DNA from: Gemmatimonadota bacterium
GTDB lineage: Bacteria; Gemmatimonadota; Gemmatimonadetes; Longimicrobiales; Gaopeijiaceae
NCBI GenBank assembly: GCA_022826005.1
Contig: JAJDVT010000053.1
Span: forward strand, 1 to 57,742
Direction of reading: 5' to 3'
DNA length: 57,742 nucleotides
A program made the position numbers and the translations under genes. The notes below the pieces were generated by a model, which was given only the letters and a program-made list of their open reading frames with translations, was not told the DNA's origin and ran no database searches. Positions 1-7,267 of the stretch are shown piece by piece. Position 1 is the first letter of the stretch, and each line of letters begins with the position of its first letter.

Positions 1-79
1 GACTACGCCCGGCCCTCACCAGCTCGACCATTCGATCCTTGTACTCGGGCGGATACCGCCCCTTCCCGCTTCCCGCCAT
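1..79 (-). CDS. IS3-family transposase OrfA, N-terminal 26 residues (partial)
   Basis: The start codon at 79 follows AAGGAGGTGAG. Visible residues (RYPPEYKDRMVELVRAG) match the beginning of IS3/IS911-type OrfA proteins, whose first helix-turn-helix binds the IS ends. The gene runs off the left edge. An identical start is present at 57662 on the opposite strand. Confidence 0.7.
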   Translation of the reverse strand, partial: MAGSGKGRYPPEYKDRMVELVRAGRS

Positions 80-137
80 GGCTCACCTCCTTGGTTGGCA
101 CCAATGGAAAAGTGTCCGTCATAGCGGGGCAACTCCA
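1..137 (-). mobile_element. IS3-family element, left copy: 5' end only
   Basis: Bases 1-137 are the perfect reverse complement of 57604-57740. The presumed terminal repeat begins at 137 on the minus strand (TGGAGTTGCCCCGCTATGAC), with the TG start and CCCCG...GGACAC pattern usual for IS3-family ends. A strong ribosome binding site (AAGGAGGTGAG) precedes an ATG at 79 that opens a transposase OrfA reading MAGSGKGRYPPEYKDRMVEL before running off the window. The element points out of the window. The IS3 assignment rests on the N-terminal (R/K)YPPEYK-x-R-x-V motif and the end sequence; the rest is not visible. Confidence 0.75.
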
Positions 138-397
138 ACGAAACCGTCGAGCTGCTGGGGCTCCAGACCAACGCCATCGACGGCACCGAGTACTTCTGGA
201 CGCCCATCGAATCGCACGGACTGAACGGCCTGGTGAAGGGGGCTACCCAGGCGATGGGGAACGTGTTTGTCGAAGACGACTTCTTCTGGAGGAGCGGCTT
301 CATGATGGACGCGCTGATCTCGCACCAGTACCTGTGGCCGCTGGGGTCGTGGACGATCGATTTCGATAGACGGATGTACTACTTCCCGGGCGGGTGA
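138..397 (+). pseudogene. C-terminal remnant of a secreted-protein gene, possibly retropepsin-like aspartyl protease
   Basis: An open frame with no start runs from the IS end to TGA at 395. It encodes about 85 residues with acidic and aromatic stretches (FVEDDFFWRSGF) and ends in SHQYLWPLGSWTIDFDRR. That last part resembles the C-terminal strand of retropepsin-like proteins (hydrophobic-G-x-W-x-IDFxR), but the catalytic DTG is not present, so the family call is tentative. The 5' part was cut off by the IS copy at 1-137. Confidence 0.45.
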
Positions 398-418
398 GGG
401 GAGGATGGGGCCCTCGAC

Positions 419-655
419 TCACGTCCGCCAGCGGCCTGGCATGATTCGCCGCATGAATCCGTCAAAGCGTGGCACCGTGAACCCGGTATCTCCGTGGGCC
501 GGGCTCCAGACCATTCCCTTCGAGATCAGCTTGCTGCGAACCGGGGCAATCGAGGTGACCGTGCGTCCCAGTTCACTCGCGATCTCGCCGGAGCGATGCG
601 GCCCCGCACCCAACTCGGCCATCGCCCGGAGGAATGGGGTCCATTGCGGTTTCGC
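419..655 (-). pseudogene. C-terminal fragment of an AAA-type ATP-binding protein
   Basis: The minus frame reads AKPQWTPFLRAMAELG, then HRSGEIASELGRTVTSIAPVR and FDGFMRRIMP. This is a winged-helix-like C-terminus found at the end of many bacterial AAA ATPases (SGEIAxxLG...S.APVRxxLIxKG). An in-frame stop lies just upstream at about 653 and no Walker motifs are present, so only the last 70-75 residues remain. The bases 660-828 beyond it hold an AT-rich patch (670-720) and no gene that I can support. Confidence 0.5.
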
Positions 656-828
656 CTATACGAAGGTTAGGCGGTTTATCGAAAAACGATAATATCGCTA
701 AACTCGCTATAAACCAGGAATTGGGGAGTCCGAAGCGAGGAGCGGGAGGCGAACCCGTCCACTGGACCGTGCTCAACGGGATGGGCCGGTTGGGGCGGTG
801 AGTTGGAGCCGCCCTGGATTGCCACCGC

Positions 829-1236
829 TCAAAGCAACGCTTCCAACGCCTCGGCCGGTGTGATCGCCGGGATGGGGGAGTGTTTGAAGTCCCGAGCGTT
901 CCTCGTGACGACGTAGCGGGCTCCGCAGGCCCGCGCCGCGGCAACCTGCATCGCGTCCTCGAAGTCGGTCATCCCCAGCCGGGCGGCATAGGCGATCGCG
1001 TCCGTGCCGCACTCCGCTACAGCCACGAAACGAATCAGCTCAGCGATGAAGGCGCGCGCATCCGCACCGCTTCGCGCGGGCGTGACGAGGGAGCAGAAGT
1101 TCGACAGCGTGTGCCACGCCACGAACACGCGCTTCGGCCCCGTCTGCAGACGATCGATCAGTTCGGAAGCCGGGTCGGAGAACGGCTGGCGGTCGAGCGC
1201 CACGTCAACGAGCACGTCCGTATCGATCAGGATCAT
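829..1236 (-). CDS. VapC-type PIN-domain toxin
   Basis: This 135-residue protein has the PIN ribonuclease layout: N-terminal MILIDTDVLVD with the first metal-binding Asp, a central helix region, DFEDAMQVAAAR carrying the later acidic residues, and the C-terminal TRNARDF strand typical of VapC. VapC toxins cleave tRNA or rRNA when released from the antitoxin. The start overlaps the stop of the upstream antitoxin gene by 4 bases, so the two are co-translated. All expected acidic positions seem present, so the toxin is probably intact. Confidence 0.88.
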   Translation of the reverse strand: MILIDTDVLVDVALDRQPFSDPASELIDRLQTGPKRVFVAWHTLSNFCSLVTPARSGADARAFIAELIRFVAVAECGTDAIAYAARLGMTDFEDAMQVAAARACGARYVVTRNARDFKHSPIPAITPAEALEALL

Positions 1237-1454
1237 AGGTACTTCCGCGCCAGGGCGTCATACCGGGGATCGTCATGGCTCGCGGGGCGGAACTGTCCTC
1301 TCCACCGCGACGCGAAGGACGGTTCGCCGACGGAAGCCTCATCCCGCAAAGCGCGCTCGATCAACGCCGACAGCGACACGCCCCGCGATCGCGCGTATCG
1401 CTTGGCAGCAACGACAACCTCGGGATCCACCGTGACTGTGAGCTTCTGTTTCAT
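1233..1454 (-). CDS. Ribbon-helix-helix antitoxin (DUF6364/VapB-like)
   Basis: This 73-residue protein begins MKQKLTVTVDPEVVVAAKRY, then ARSRGVSLSALIERALRDE. That is a ribbon-helix-helix: one beta strand that pairs in the dimer, then two helices. The C-terminal tail (FRPASHDDPRYDALARKYL) would be the toxin-binding arm. It is first in a two-gene operon with the PIN toxin and is expected to repress its own promoter, where TACGTA palindromes lie at 1489-1509. Confidence 0.85.
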   Translation of the reverse strand: MKQKLTVTVDPEVVVAAKRYARSRGVSLSALIERALRDEASVGEPSFASRWRGQFRPASHDDPRYDALARKYL

Positions 1455-1485
1455 CTCCGGGCCAATGGAAGGGGAAGAGAAAGAC

Positions 1486-1513
1486 GTGTACGTAGTGATT
1501 ATATACGTATATG
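1486..1513. promoter_or_regulatory. Candidate VapB operator: two TACGTA half-sites
   Basis: Upstream of the antitoxin ATG at 1454 lies a perfect 12-bp palindrome, ATATACGTATAT (1501-1512). A second TACGTA core sits 15 bp away at 1489-1494. The AT-rich stretch is unusual for this GC-rich region and fits a promoter-operator for the toxin-antitoxin operon. Binding is inferred. Confidence 0.45.
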
Positions 1514-1585
1514 GGACCGGAAGTCAATTACGAGAGGCCGCAACCGATGCTCGATTCCGTAAGTCGTCGGCCGAGCCGAACCTTT

Positions 1586-1894
1586 CTAGACCCCCGCCCC
1601 CGACACGGCCACCGGCCGATACGGCTCGACATCGAGTTCCCCTTCCCGCTGGCGCGTGCGGGCGATGTCATAGGACGACTGCATCCGCATGAGGGTGTCC
1701 ATCTTCACCCCAAAGGCCTTCTCGATTCGCAGCGCCATCATGCCGGACAGATCCGACCGTCCATTCAGGAACATGGAGAGCGCGGGCCGCGATACACCGA
1801 GTGCTCGTGCCGCCGCGGCTACCGTCAGGCCGTGCGGTTCGATCACCTCGGTCCTGACGAGTCTTCCGGGGTGCAGGGGGTTCAGCATTCGCAT
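1586..1894 (-). CDS. HigA-family helix-turn-helix regulator, no adjacent HigB
   Basis: The 102-residue protein starts MRMLNPLHPGRLVRTEVIEP, the hallmark N-terminus of HigA addiction-module antitoxins (LNPxHPGxxLxE). An XRE-type helix-turn-helix follows (LTVAAAARALGVSRPALSMF, then FLNGRSDLS). HigA normally sits directly after the toxin gene higB. Here the upstream neighbour is the 3' end of a beta-propeller gene and no RelE-fold ORF is visible, so the regulator is orphaned. It may act as a free transcription factor. Confidence 0.8.
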   Translation of the reverse strand: MRMLNPLHPGRLVRTEVIEPHGLTVAAAARALGVSRPALSMFLNGRSDLSGMMALRIEKAFGVKMDTLMRMQSSYDIARTRQREGELDVEPYRPVAVSGAGV

Positions 1895-1899
1895 TGGAC

Positions 1900-1923
1900 G
1901 TAAAGTGTTACGCAACGGTTTAC
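1900..1923. promoter_or_regulatory. Candidate HigA operator, imperfect 24-bp palindrome
   Basis: The sequence between GTAAA (1900) and TTTAC (1923) pairs at 9 of 12 positions around its centre. It lies 6 bp upstream of the HigA start codon, where an autorepressor would bind. The GTAAA/TTTAC arms resemble those of the 21-bp-phased motif elsewhere in the window, but the phasing is absent here. Confidence 0.35.
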
Positions 1924-1940
1924 CGAAGTCAAGTTGACGG

Positions 1941-3359
1941 TCAGGACCCCTCCACCAGCTCGTAGACGGCCACGCTCTGCTCGTCGAACTCGCCTTTCTC
2001 GAGGAGCAACACCCAGTCCGGGCCCGCGTCCAAGAGGGTCCGGCCCGACGGGATGGTGAGGCGGTGGAGCCATGTGCCGTCCGGACCCAGCAGGTGGAAC
2101 TCGGCGGTTCCCAGGCCCCGCCAGGGGTGAGGCACCACCCACACGCTGCCGTCGGGTAGCGGCAGGAGCCCTTCCGACGCGAAGGCGGGAAAGCGCTCCG
2201 GCAGGTCGTCGCGAATCTCCGGCCACCTCTCCCTCTCGAATTGGCGGCGCTCGGCGGGGTTCTCGTACCGGGCGAGGTAGGCGTCGAGGTAGCGGTCAAG
2301 GTGCTCGCGCGTGACTTCGAGGTCCGGTCCGGCCCACTGCGCGATCCGCGTCACGCGGCCGTTCCAGTCGACTTGCTCCAGTTCGTAGTCGTCGGCCGAG
2401 CCGTACCAGACGCCGGTGGCCGTGACCGTGAAGGCCAGATCCTTCCCCCAGGTTCTCGGGCCGGAACCGCCGCCATAGTTGAAGCGCTCGGCCCCGGGGA
2501 TGCCGCTGGCCAGGGTGACCACGCCATCGTCCCGCTCCAGCCTCAAGTCGATCTTCCAGCGGTAGAACTCGCCCAGCGGCACGGTCTCCTCAAGGTCCCA
2601 CCCGCTTTCCGGCCATTCGTCGAACACCAGATCGCCGTTCGGCGCGCATGTGGGACTGTTGTACGGGTTCACTCCGGCTCCGGCAAGCACCCGCGTGTCG
2701 ATCACCGTTCCGTCCGGGCCGAGTCGCGTGATCCTGTCCTGGCTCCAGTCGAATACCGTGACCGTGGCTCCCGGGCAGCCCCGCATCAGCCGGATTCCTT
2801 CATACTCGCCCGGCCCCTCGCCTTTCCGCCCGCTTGACCACGCGTGCCGCCCGCCGGCGTCGAACATTCGAATCTCGTAGATCGACTCGTCCGCGACGAC
2901 GACGCTTCCATCTCCGAGGCGGACGGCGCCCGTGATGTTGCCGAAGAGGTACTCGTCGGCGCCGTCCAGCAGGCCCACCCGCACCAGCGGCTCTTCGGCG
3001 AGCACCAGGTCCGGATCCCGGGGGGAGTCGCTCTCGATGATGGTCTGGGCGATGGTTCCGGAGATCGGCGGAGTCGTTTCGGGTTCGCTGTCCTCGTATG
3101 CGGCCTCTGGTCGATCCTGGGAGGCGGCCAGCCTTTCCAGCAACTCACTCTCCGTCCAGCTGATCCTCAGAGCACGGGGCGTAATCCGAATCGTCTCAAA
3201 GGAACTCAGTTGTCCGATGAGATCATAGGCCAGATCCCGGGGCGTCAACTCCGGTTCGGCGTCCGGGTTCTCCGGTGGGGGCTCCGCAACGTCCGTGATG
3301 TCGCAGGTCAGGGCGACCATGGCAATGAACGTGGCGGTGGCGAGGCGGGTTGCGGTCAT
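1941..3359 (-). CDS. 6-bladed beta-propeller secreted protein (BP-1)
   Basis: This is the largest propeller of the window at 472 residues. It has a hydrophobic secretion signal (RLATATFIAMVALTC) and a long acidic linker of about 100 residues. The propeller follows, with the family's signature loop GRKGEGPGEYEG at about residues 182-193. Repeated 'D-x-x-G' turns such as LGDGSVVVADES mark the blades, and the last strand is SVAVYELVEG. Such proteins are usually periplasmic or surface-exposed; no catalytic residues are apparent and the ligand is unknown. It is transcribed away from BP-2, and the intergenic DNA contains three phased 16-bp motifs (3419-3476). Confidence 0.82.
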   Translation of the reverse strand: MTATRLATATFIAMVALTCDITDVAEPPPENPDAEPELTPRDLAYDLIGQLSSFETIRITPRALRISWTESELLERLAASQDRPEAAYEDSEPETTPPISGTIAQTIIESDSPRDPDLVLAEEPLVRVGLLDGADEYLFGNITGAVRLGDGSVVVADESIYEIRMFDAGGRHAWSSGRKGEGPGEYEGIRLMRGCPGATVTVFDWSQDRITRLGPDGTVIDTRVLAGAGVNPYNSPTCAPNGDLVFDEWPESGWDLEETVPLGEFYRWKIDLRLERDDGVVTLASGIPGAERFNYGGGSGPRTWGKDLAFTVTATGVWYGSADDYELEQVDWNGRVTRIAQWAGPDLEVTREHLDRYLDAYLARYENPAERRQFERERWPEIRDDLPERFPAFASEGLLPLPDGSVWVVPHPWRGLGTAEFHLLGPDGTWLHRLTIPSGRTLLDAGPDWVLLLEKGEFDEQSVAVYELVEGS

Positions 3360-3418
3360 GCGGGCGCTCCTGAATCAGCAGTCCGTGCAACGCAAAGTGG
3401 TGCGCTGGACACCTGAGT

Positions 3419-3476
3419 GTAAAGTGGACATGACGTTTTGTACTGTTCTCATGACGTTTTGTACCGTTGTGATGAC
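3419..3476. promoter_or_regulatory. Phased operator-like array A: three 16-bp motifs at 21-bp steps
   Basis: The copies are GTAAAGTGGACATGAC (3419), GTACTGTTCTCATGAC (3440) and GTACCGTTGTGATGAC (3461), exactly 21 bp apart. They lie between divergent BP-1 (start 3359) and BP-2 (start 3552). The two-turn spacing places all copies on the same face of the helix, as expected for cooperative binding of a dimeric regulator. Related arrays occur at 5815, 35980, 39318 and 45678. Confidence 0.6.
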
Positions 3477-3551
3477 GTTGGAGAGACACTCGGAATGGTC
3501 GCAGGGTTGCCCAGGGCGCAATTCGGGTGCCCAGCAGACCGGGAGACCCAC

Positions 3552-4646
3552 ATGAGGAAATCCACGGAACTCAACACGCGCATCCTGCGGATCCGCACCC
3601 CCGCCGCCCACCCCTTCGCGCTCCCATGCGTCGTCGCACTCTCCCTGCCGGCGGCCGCCTGCGCGCCGGACGCCCCTGCGGGCAGCCGGCCGGATGTCGT
3701 CGTCGACACGATCGGCGATACCATCGTCGTGCGCACGAACTCGGGGAGCGTATGGGGGGCGGAAGCCACCCTCGTGCCCGAGGTGTCGATCGGCGAGGTC
3801 GACGGGCCGGAGGAATACCTCTTCGGTGCCGTGGCATCGATCGCGGTAGACGACGACCACAACGTCTACGTCCTCGACTGGCAGGCTCAGGAGATCCGAC
3901 AATACGATGCGCTCGGCGACTACGTCAGGAGGTTGGCGCGCCGCGGTGAGGGACCGGGCGAGCTGGCCACCGCCGACCGGATGGCCTACCTGCCCGATGG
4001 CCGCCTCGTCGTTCCGGACGTGCGCAACGGGCGGTTGAATCTCTTCGGTCCGGGAGCAAACGACCGGGAGCAGTGGCCCCTGCAGGACTACTACCCCTCC
4101 GGCAGGGGCCTCCGTACGGAGCAGGTGCCCTTCAGTCCGGAGGCCCTGTGGGCGGGCCACCCGCACGGGGGAATCGTTAAGGGCATCTCCAGCGACTACC
4201 GGATCGATCTGCAGCTCGGGGACCGCGTCCTCCGGGTCGAGCGCACCGTCGATCCGATTCCGGTCTCTCCCGCCGAACGGGACCACTACCGCAACTCCAT
4301 CACCGAGGATCTCCGCCACACGGTTCCCGACTGGGAGTGGGACGGACCCCCGATTCCGGAAACCAAGCCGGTGTTCAAGAGGCTGCACAGCGGCAGGGAC
4401 GGACGGATCTGGGTGGAGCTCTCGTCCGAACTCAAGGACGTCTCGAACCCGTCACTGGGAGAGAGGGTTCGCTTCGACATTTTCGAGCCGGACTGAACCT
4501 ATCTCGGTGCCATCAACGCGCCTGGAGACTTCAGAGCGTCGATCAACCCGGTGTTCGATGGCGACTACGTCTGGGCCGTCACCCGGGGCGAATTCGATGT
4601 AGAGCGGGTGGTGCGGTACCGGATCGTGCGTACCCGATCCCGGTAG
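3552..4646 (+). pseudogene. 6-bladed beta-propeller lipoprotein with in-frame TGA near the end (BP-2)
   Basis: Translation from the ATG at 3552 gives a lipoprotein-like signal (VVALSLPAAACAPD), blades with RRGEGPGELATAD, and FGPGANDREQ. The frame meets TGA at 4494 after FDIFEPD. The same frame then continues without a break for 50 codons as TYLGAINAPGDF ... YVWAVTRGEFDVERVVRYRI to TAG at 4644. That tail is the canonical last blade of the family. A Gly codon GGA (FEPDGTYLG is the usual text in paralogs) changed to TGA explains it with a single base. The product would lack the strand that closes the propeller, so it is probably inactive unless the stop is read through. Confidence 0.78.
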
Positions 4647-4694
4647 GGACGCACCCTTGACGACCGAACGTCCGTCTCTCACGTTGAGGCCCCA

Positions 4695-5780
4695 ATGCTC
4701 GACATCCAATCACCTCGCCGCACCGTCGCCAGGTATCTTCCTCTGACGGTCGTGGTCTTTCTAGCGTTCAGTTGCGACCAGGGACAGCGGGCCGCTTCCG
4801 GCCTTCAGTGCGACCCGCACCCGGCCGATGTCGCCACACGGGACTTCGCTGACGCTTTCGTCCCGCTTCAACCGCTGGTGTTCCGAACCACGGACCCCAA
4901 TCCCGTGCTGTCGGTCCGCGCATTGAGCGTTTCGCCGTCGGGTCACCTCCTCGTGACAGACAGCCGGAGCGGTGACCTGAAGCTTGTGGACGGGGATGGG
5001 CGCATCATTCGGGCCATCGGTCGCGCCGGAGAGGGTCCTGGAGAGTTCACCGCTCTCTTCGACGCCGCTTTTCTGTCAGACGACCGGATCGTGGCGCTCG
5101 ACGGCGGAAGAGTGCTTGCCACCCTCTTCGACTCGGAGGGGGAGGTCCTGACGACTTTCCAGCTTCGGGAGCAATTGGACCCCCGGGTCGTGGTGCCCAT
5201 TGATGATTCCGCCTTTCTCATCGGAGGTCTGGTCGGTGGGTTGGAGGGCGGCAATCATCTGGCCAGGATCTATTCTCTTGACGGATCCGTTTCCGAATCG
5301 TTCTTGCCCGCGGATCAACTCCTCTTCGACACCGGCGCGATCGTCGATCGCGTATGGGGAGTTGCATTGCCGGGCGGCTCGGTAGCCCTCGGACTTGCCA
5401 TCACGCCAGCGGTTCACCTGTTCTCCGAATCCGGCGCTCACATCTGCACGCAGGCGTCGGAACCGCCTCAATGGGCGCAGTTGCTGCCGCGCGACGAGCC
5501 GGCAGCCATGGATGCGGCGACGCGCGCATGGATCCAGCAAGCGACCCTCAGCGGGGGTGCTGCGTATGCCGGCGGCAGTCTGTACAGACAGTACGGGAGC
5601 TCCGGGGAAGACGGCGTGTCCCTGCTCGCCGAGTATGATGACCGCCTGAATCTGCAAAACATCTACACGTCGCCACCGGGTCGCCTGGTTGGGGCGGACG
5701 CGGACACGCTCTTCTTTCTGGGCGAGGAGACGGTCGCCGAGACCCGGCTGCTGAGGTATCAGCCCGGGCGGCGTCCGTAG
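4695..5780 (+). CDS. 6-bladed beta-propeller lipoprotein (BP-3)
   Basis: This 361-residue protein has the signal RYLPLTVVVFLAFSC and a lipobox Cys at about residue 27. The propeller loop GRAGEGPGEFTALF is at about residues 113-126, preceded by the blade LLVTDSRSGDLKLVDGDGRI. The final strand, ETRLLRYQPG, is shorter than in its paralogs. It lies 48 bp after the broken BP-2 on the same strand and could be transcribed with it. Outer-membrane or periplasmic anchoring follows from the lipobox; the ligand is unknown. Confidence 0.82.
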   Translation: MLDIQSPRRTVARYLPLTVVVFLAFSCDQGQRAASGLQCDPHPADVATRDFADAFVPLQPLVFRTTDPNPVLSVRALSVSPSGHLLVTDSRSGDLKLVDGDGRIIRAIGRAGEGPGEFTALFDAAFLSDDRIVALDGGRVLATLFDSEGEVLTTFQLREQLDPRVVVPIDDSAFLIGGLVGGLEGGNHLARIYSLDGSVSESFLPADQLLFDTGAIVDRVWGVALPGGSVALGLAITPAVHLFSESGAHICTQASEPPQWAQLLPRDEPAAMDAATRAWIQQATLSGGAAYAGGSLYRQYGSSGEDGVSLLAEYDDRLNLQNIYTSPPGRLVGADADTLFFLGEETVAETRLLRYQPGRRP

Positions 5781-5814
5781 GACGAGTCCGCTACCGCCCG
5801 GTCTCGCTCATTCT

Positions 5815-5851
5815 GCCATGTTGACATGACAGAATGTAAAGTAAAGACGAC
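5815..5851. promoter_or_regulatory. Phased operator-like array B: two 16-bp motifs 21 bp apart
   Basis: GCCATGTTGACATGAC (5815) and GTAAAGTAAAGACGAC (5836) share the (A)GT...GAC layout and 21-bp step of array A. The second copy matches array A's first in its opening seven bases. They lie 46 bp upstream of the BP-4 start codon. TTGACA at 5821 could also serve as a -35 box. Confidence 0.5.
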
Positions 5852-5896
5852 AAGACGGGGAACCGATCGCGAACGCCGAACCGGAGAGTCCGCCTC

Positions 5897-7087
5897 ATGC
5901 CGTATGACACCGAGCCACCTCGTCAACACTTCAGTCCCGTCAAGACGGTTCTGACGCCCGCCGTCACAGCACTCGTGGTCCTCGCCGTCGCCTGCAGCCA
6001 GGATTACGCCGAGGGCGACGCCATCCTCTTGCCCGACGCAGAGGGCGTCTTCACGCCCGCGGTGATCGGCACCGCCGCAGTGCCGCCGAGCGAGAGCGGC
6101 CAGGTCGCGCTGCTGGCGGACGAACGCGTCGCATGCGTATTCGATTTCTACGACACCCGGGTCCGCTGCATGGACGCAGAGGGGGCCGCCGTGGGAGTCT
6201 TCGGCCGAACGGGGGAGGGCCCCGGCGAGTTCGGCAACTCCGACTCCCCCAACAGCCTCCACCTCATGCGGGGCGAGGACGGCACGCTTGGAGTTTATGA
6301 CAGCCGGCTGTTCCGCTTCACGGTCTTCGAGCCGTCGGGTTCCTACGTGGCGGAGGCGCGGATGCCATTCCTGCAGCCGCGCCGGTCGTTCGGCACGGTC
6401 CTCACGGGAACGGTGTGGAGGGGCTGGATCGCCGACTCCCTGATGGTCCGGTTCGACGTGAACGTCGCATCCGGGGAGGTCGTGCGGCAGGAAGGGTCGC
6501 CGAGCGGACCCTGGGGTGTCGAGTGTGGGGAAGGGGAAGGCATCGATGGCATCCCGGACCGAGCGGAGGGATGGGTATTCGAGGCCTGCGGGGATCGCTT
6601 GATCTTCGTCGACAACACCGGCAACGCCACGGTGCTGAGCGTGCCGACGGAACTCCCGGACGAACGGGACGTGGCGAGGCGGGAAGAAGAGATGTGGATT
6701 GGCCGGGCGACCTTGGGTCCGGCTGAGATGGCCAGGGCTCTCCAAATAAGTTCGGACGGTACCTACCAATCGCTCGTCGACCAGACTCTGGAAAGCTATC
6801 GAAGCCGGCCCAAGCCCTACTCTCTGGGCGGGGGACACCGGTTGGTCGACGCCGCCAACCGTTACTGGATCGCCACGCAGCGCGACACGCATGAATGGTC
6901 CTACCTGGACGTGTACGAGAACGCGGAGTACGCCGGGTCGGTGAGGGTCACGGATCGGCTGCGGGGCTTCGACGTTTTCGGGTCGACGCTGGTGGTTCTG
7001 GTTGAGCGGCAGGTAGGCCCGGACGATGCGGACGGGGTTCCGGACCGGGCGCTGGACTGGTACGACCTGGGGCACCTCGGCTGGTAG
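5897..7087 (+). CDS. 6-bladed beta-propeller lipoprotein (BP-4)
   Basis: This 396-residue protein begins MPYDTEPPRQHFSPVKTVLT and has a signal ending ALVVLAVACSQDY with lipobox Cys 33. The signature loop GRTGEGPGEFGNSDS is at about residues 104-118. An internal Cys pair (MECGEG-like and FEACGD) may form a disulfide. The last blade reads DVFGSTLVVLVERQVG. Its N-terminus is clearly homologous at DNA level to that of the frameshifted BP-7 at 14290, so the two arose by duplication. It is followed within one base by the scar gene at 7088. Confidence 0.83.
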   Translation: MPYDTEPPRQHFSPVKTVLTPAVTALVVLAVACSQDYAEGDAILLPDAEGVFTPAVIGTAAVPPSESGQVALLADERVACVFDFYDTRVRCMDAEGAAVGVFGRTGEGPGEFGNSDSPNSLHLMRGEDGTLGVYDSRLFRFTVFEPSGSYVAEARMPFLQPRRSFGTVLTGTVWRGWIADSLMVRFDVNVASGEVVRQEGSPSGPWGVECGEGEGIDGIPDRAEGWVFEACGDRLIFVDNTGNATVLSVPTELPDERDVARREEEMWIGRATLGPAEMARALQISSDGTYQSLVDQTLESYRSRPKPYSLGGGHRLVDAANRYWIATQRDTHEWSYLDVYENAEYAGSVRVTDRLRGFDVFGSTLVVLVERQVGPDDADGVPDRALDWYDLGHLGW

Positions 7088-7267
7088 ATGGAGATCCGTC
7101 TCAGCCCCGCCGCAGGCGTCGTCGCACTCTCCCTGACGGCGGCCGCTTGCGCGCCAGACGTCCCTCTGGGCAGCCGGCCGGATGTCGTCGTCCACTACGT
7201 CTGGGCCGTGACCCGGGGCGAGCTCGATGTGGAGCGGGTGGTGCGGTACCGGATCGTGCGGGAGTGA
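7088..7267 (+). CDS. 59-residue chimera: BP-2-like signal peptide fused in frame to BP-2-like last blade
   Basis: The first half (GVVALSLTAAACAPDVPLGS, then RPDVVV) matches residues 28-51 of BP-2. The second half (YVWAVTRGELDVERVVRYRI) matches the closing blade of BP-2. The roughly 300 residues between them are missing and the junction is in frame. This is the product of an internal deletion in a second copy of BP-2, presumably between short repeats at GTCGTC/GAC. The result is still an open reading frame with a lipobox. It overlaps the next start (TGATG), so it is read in the operon. It may be a harmless scar or a small lipoprotein. Confidence 0.65.
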   Translation: MEIRLSPAAGVVALSLTAAACAPDVPLGSRPDVVVHYVWAVTRGELDVERVVRYRIVRE

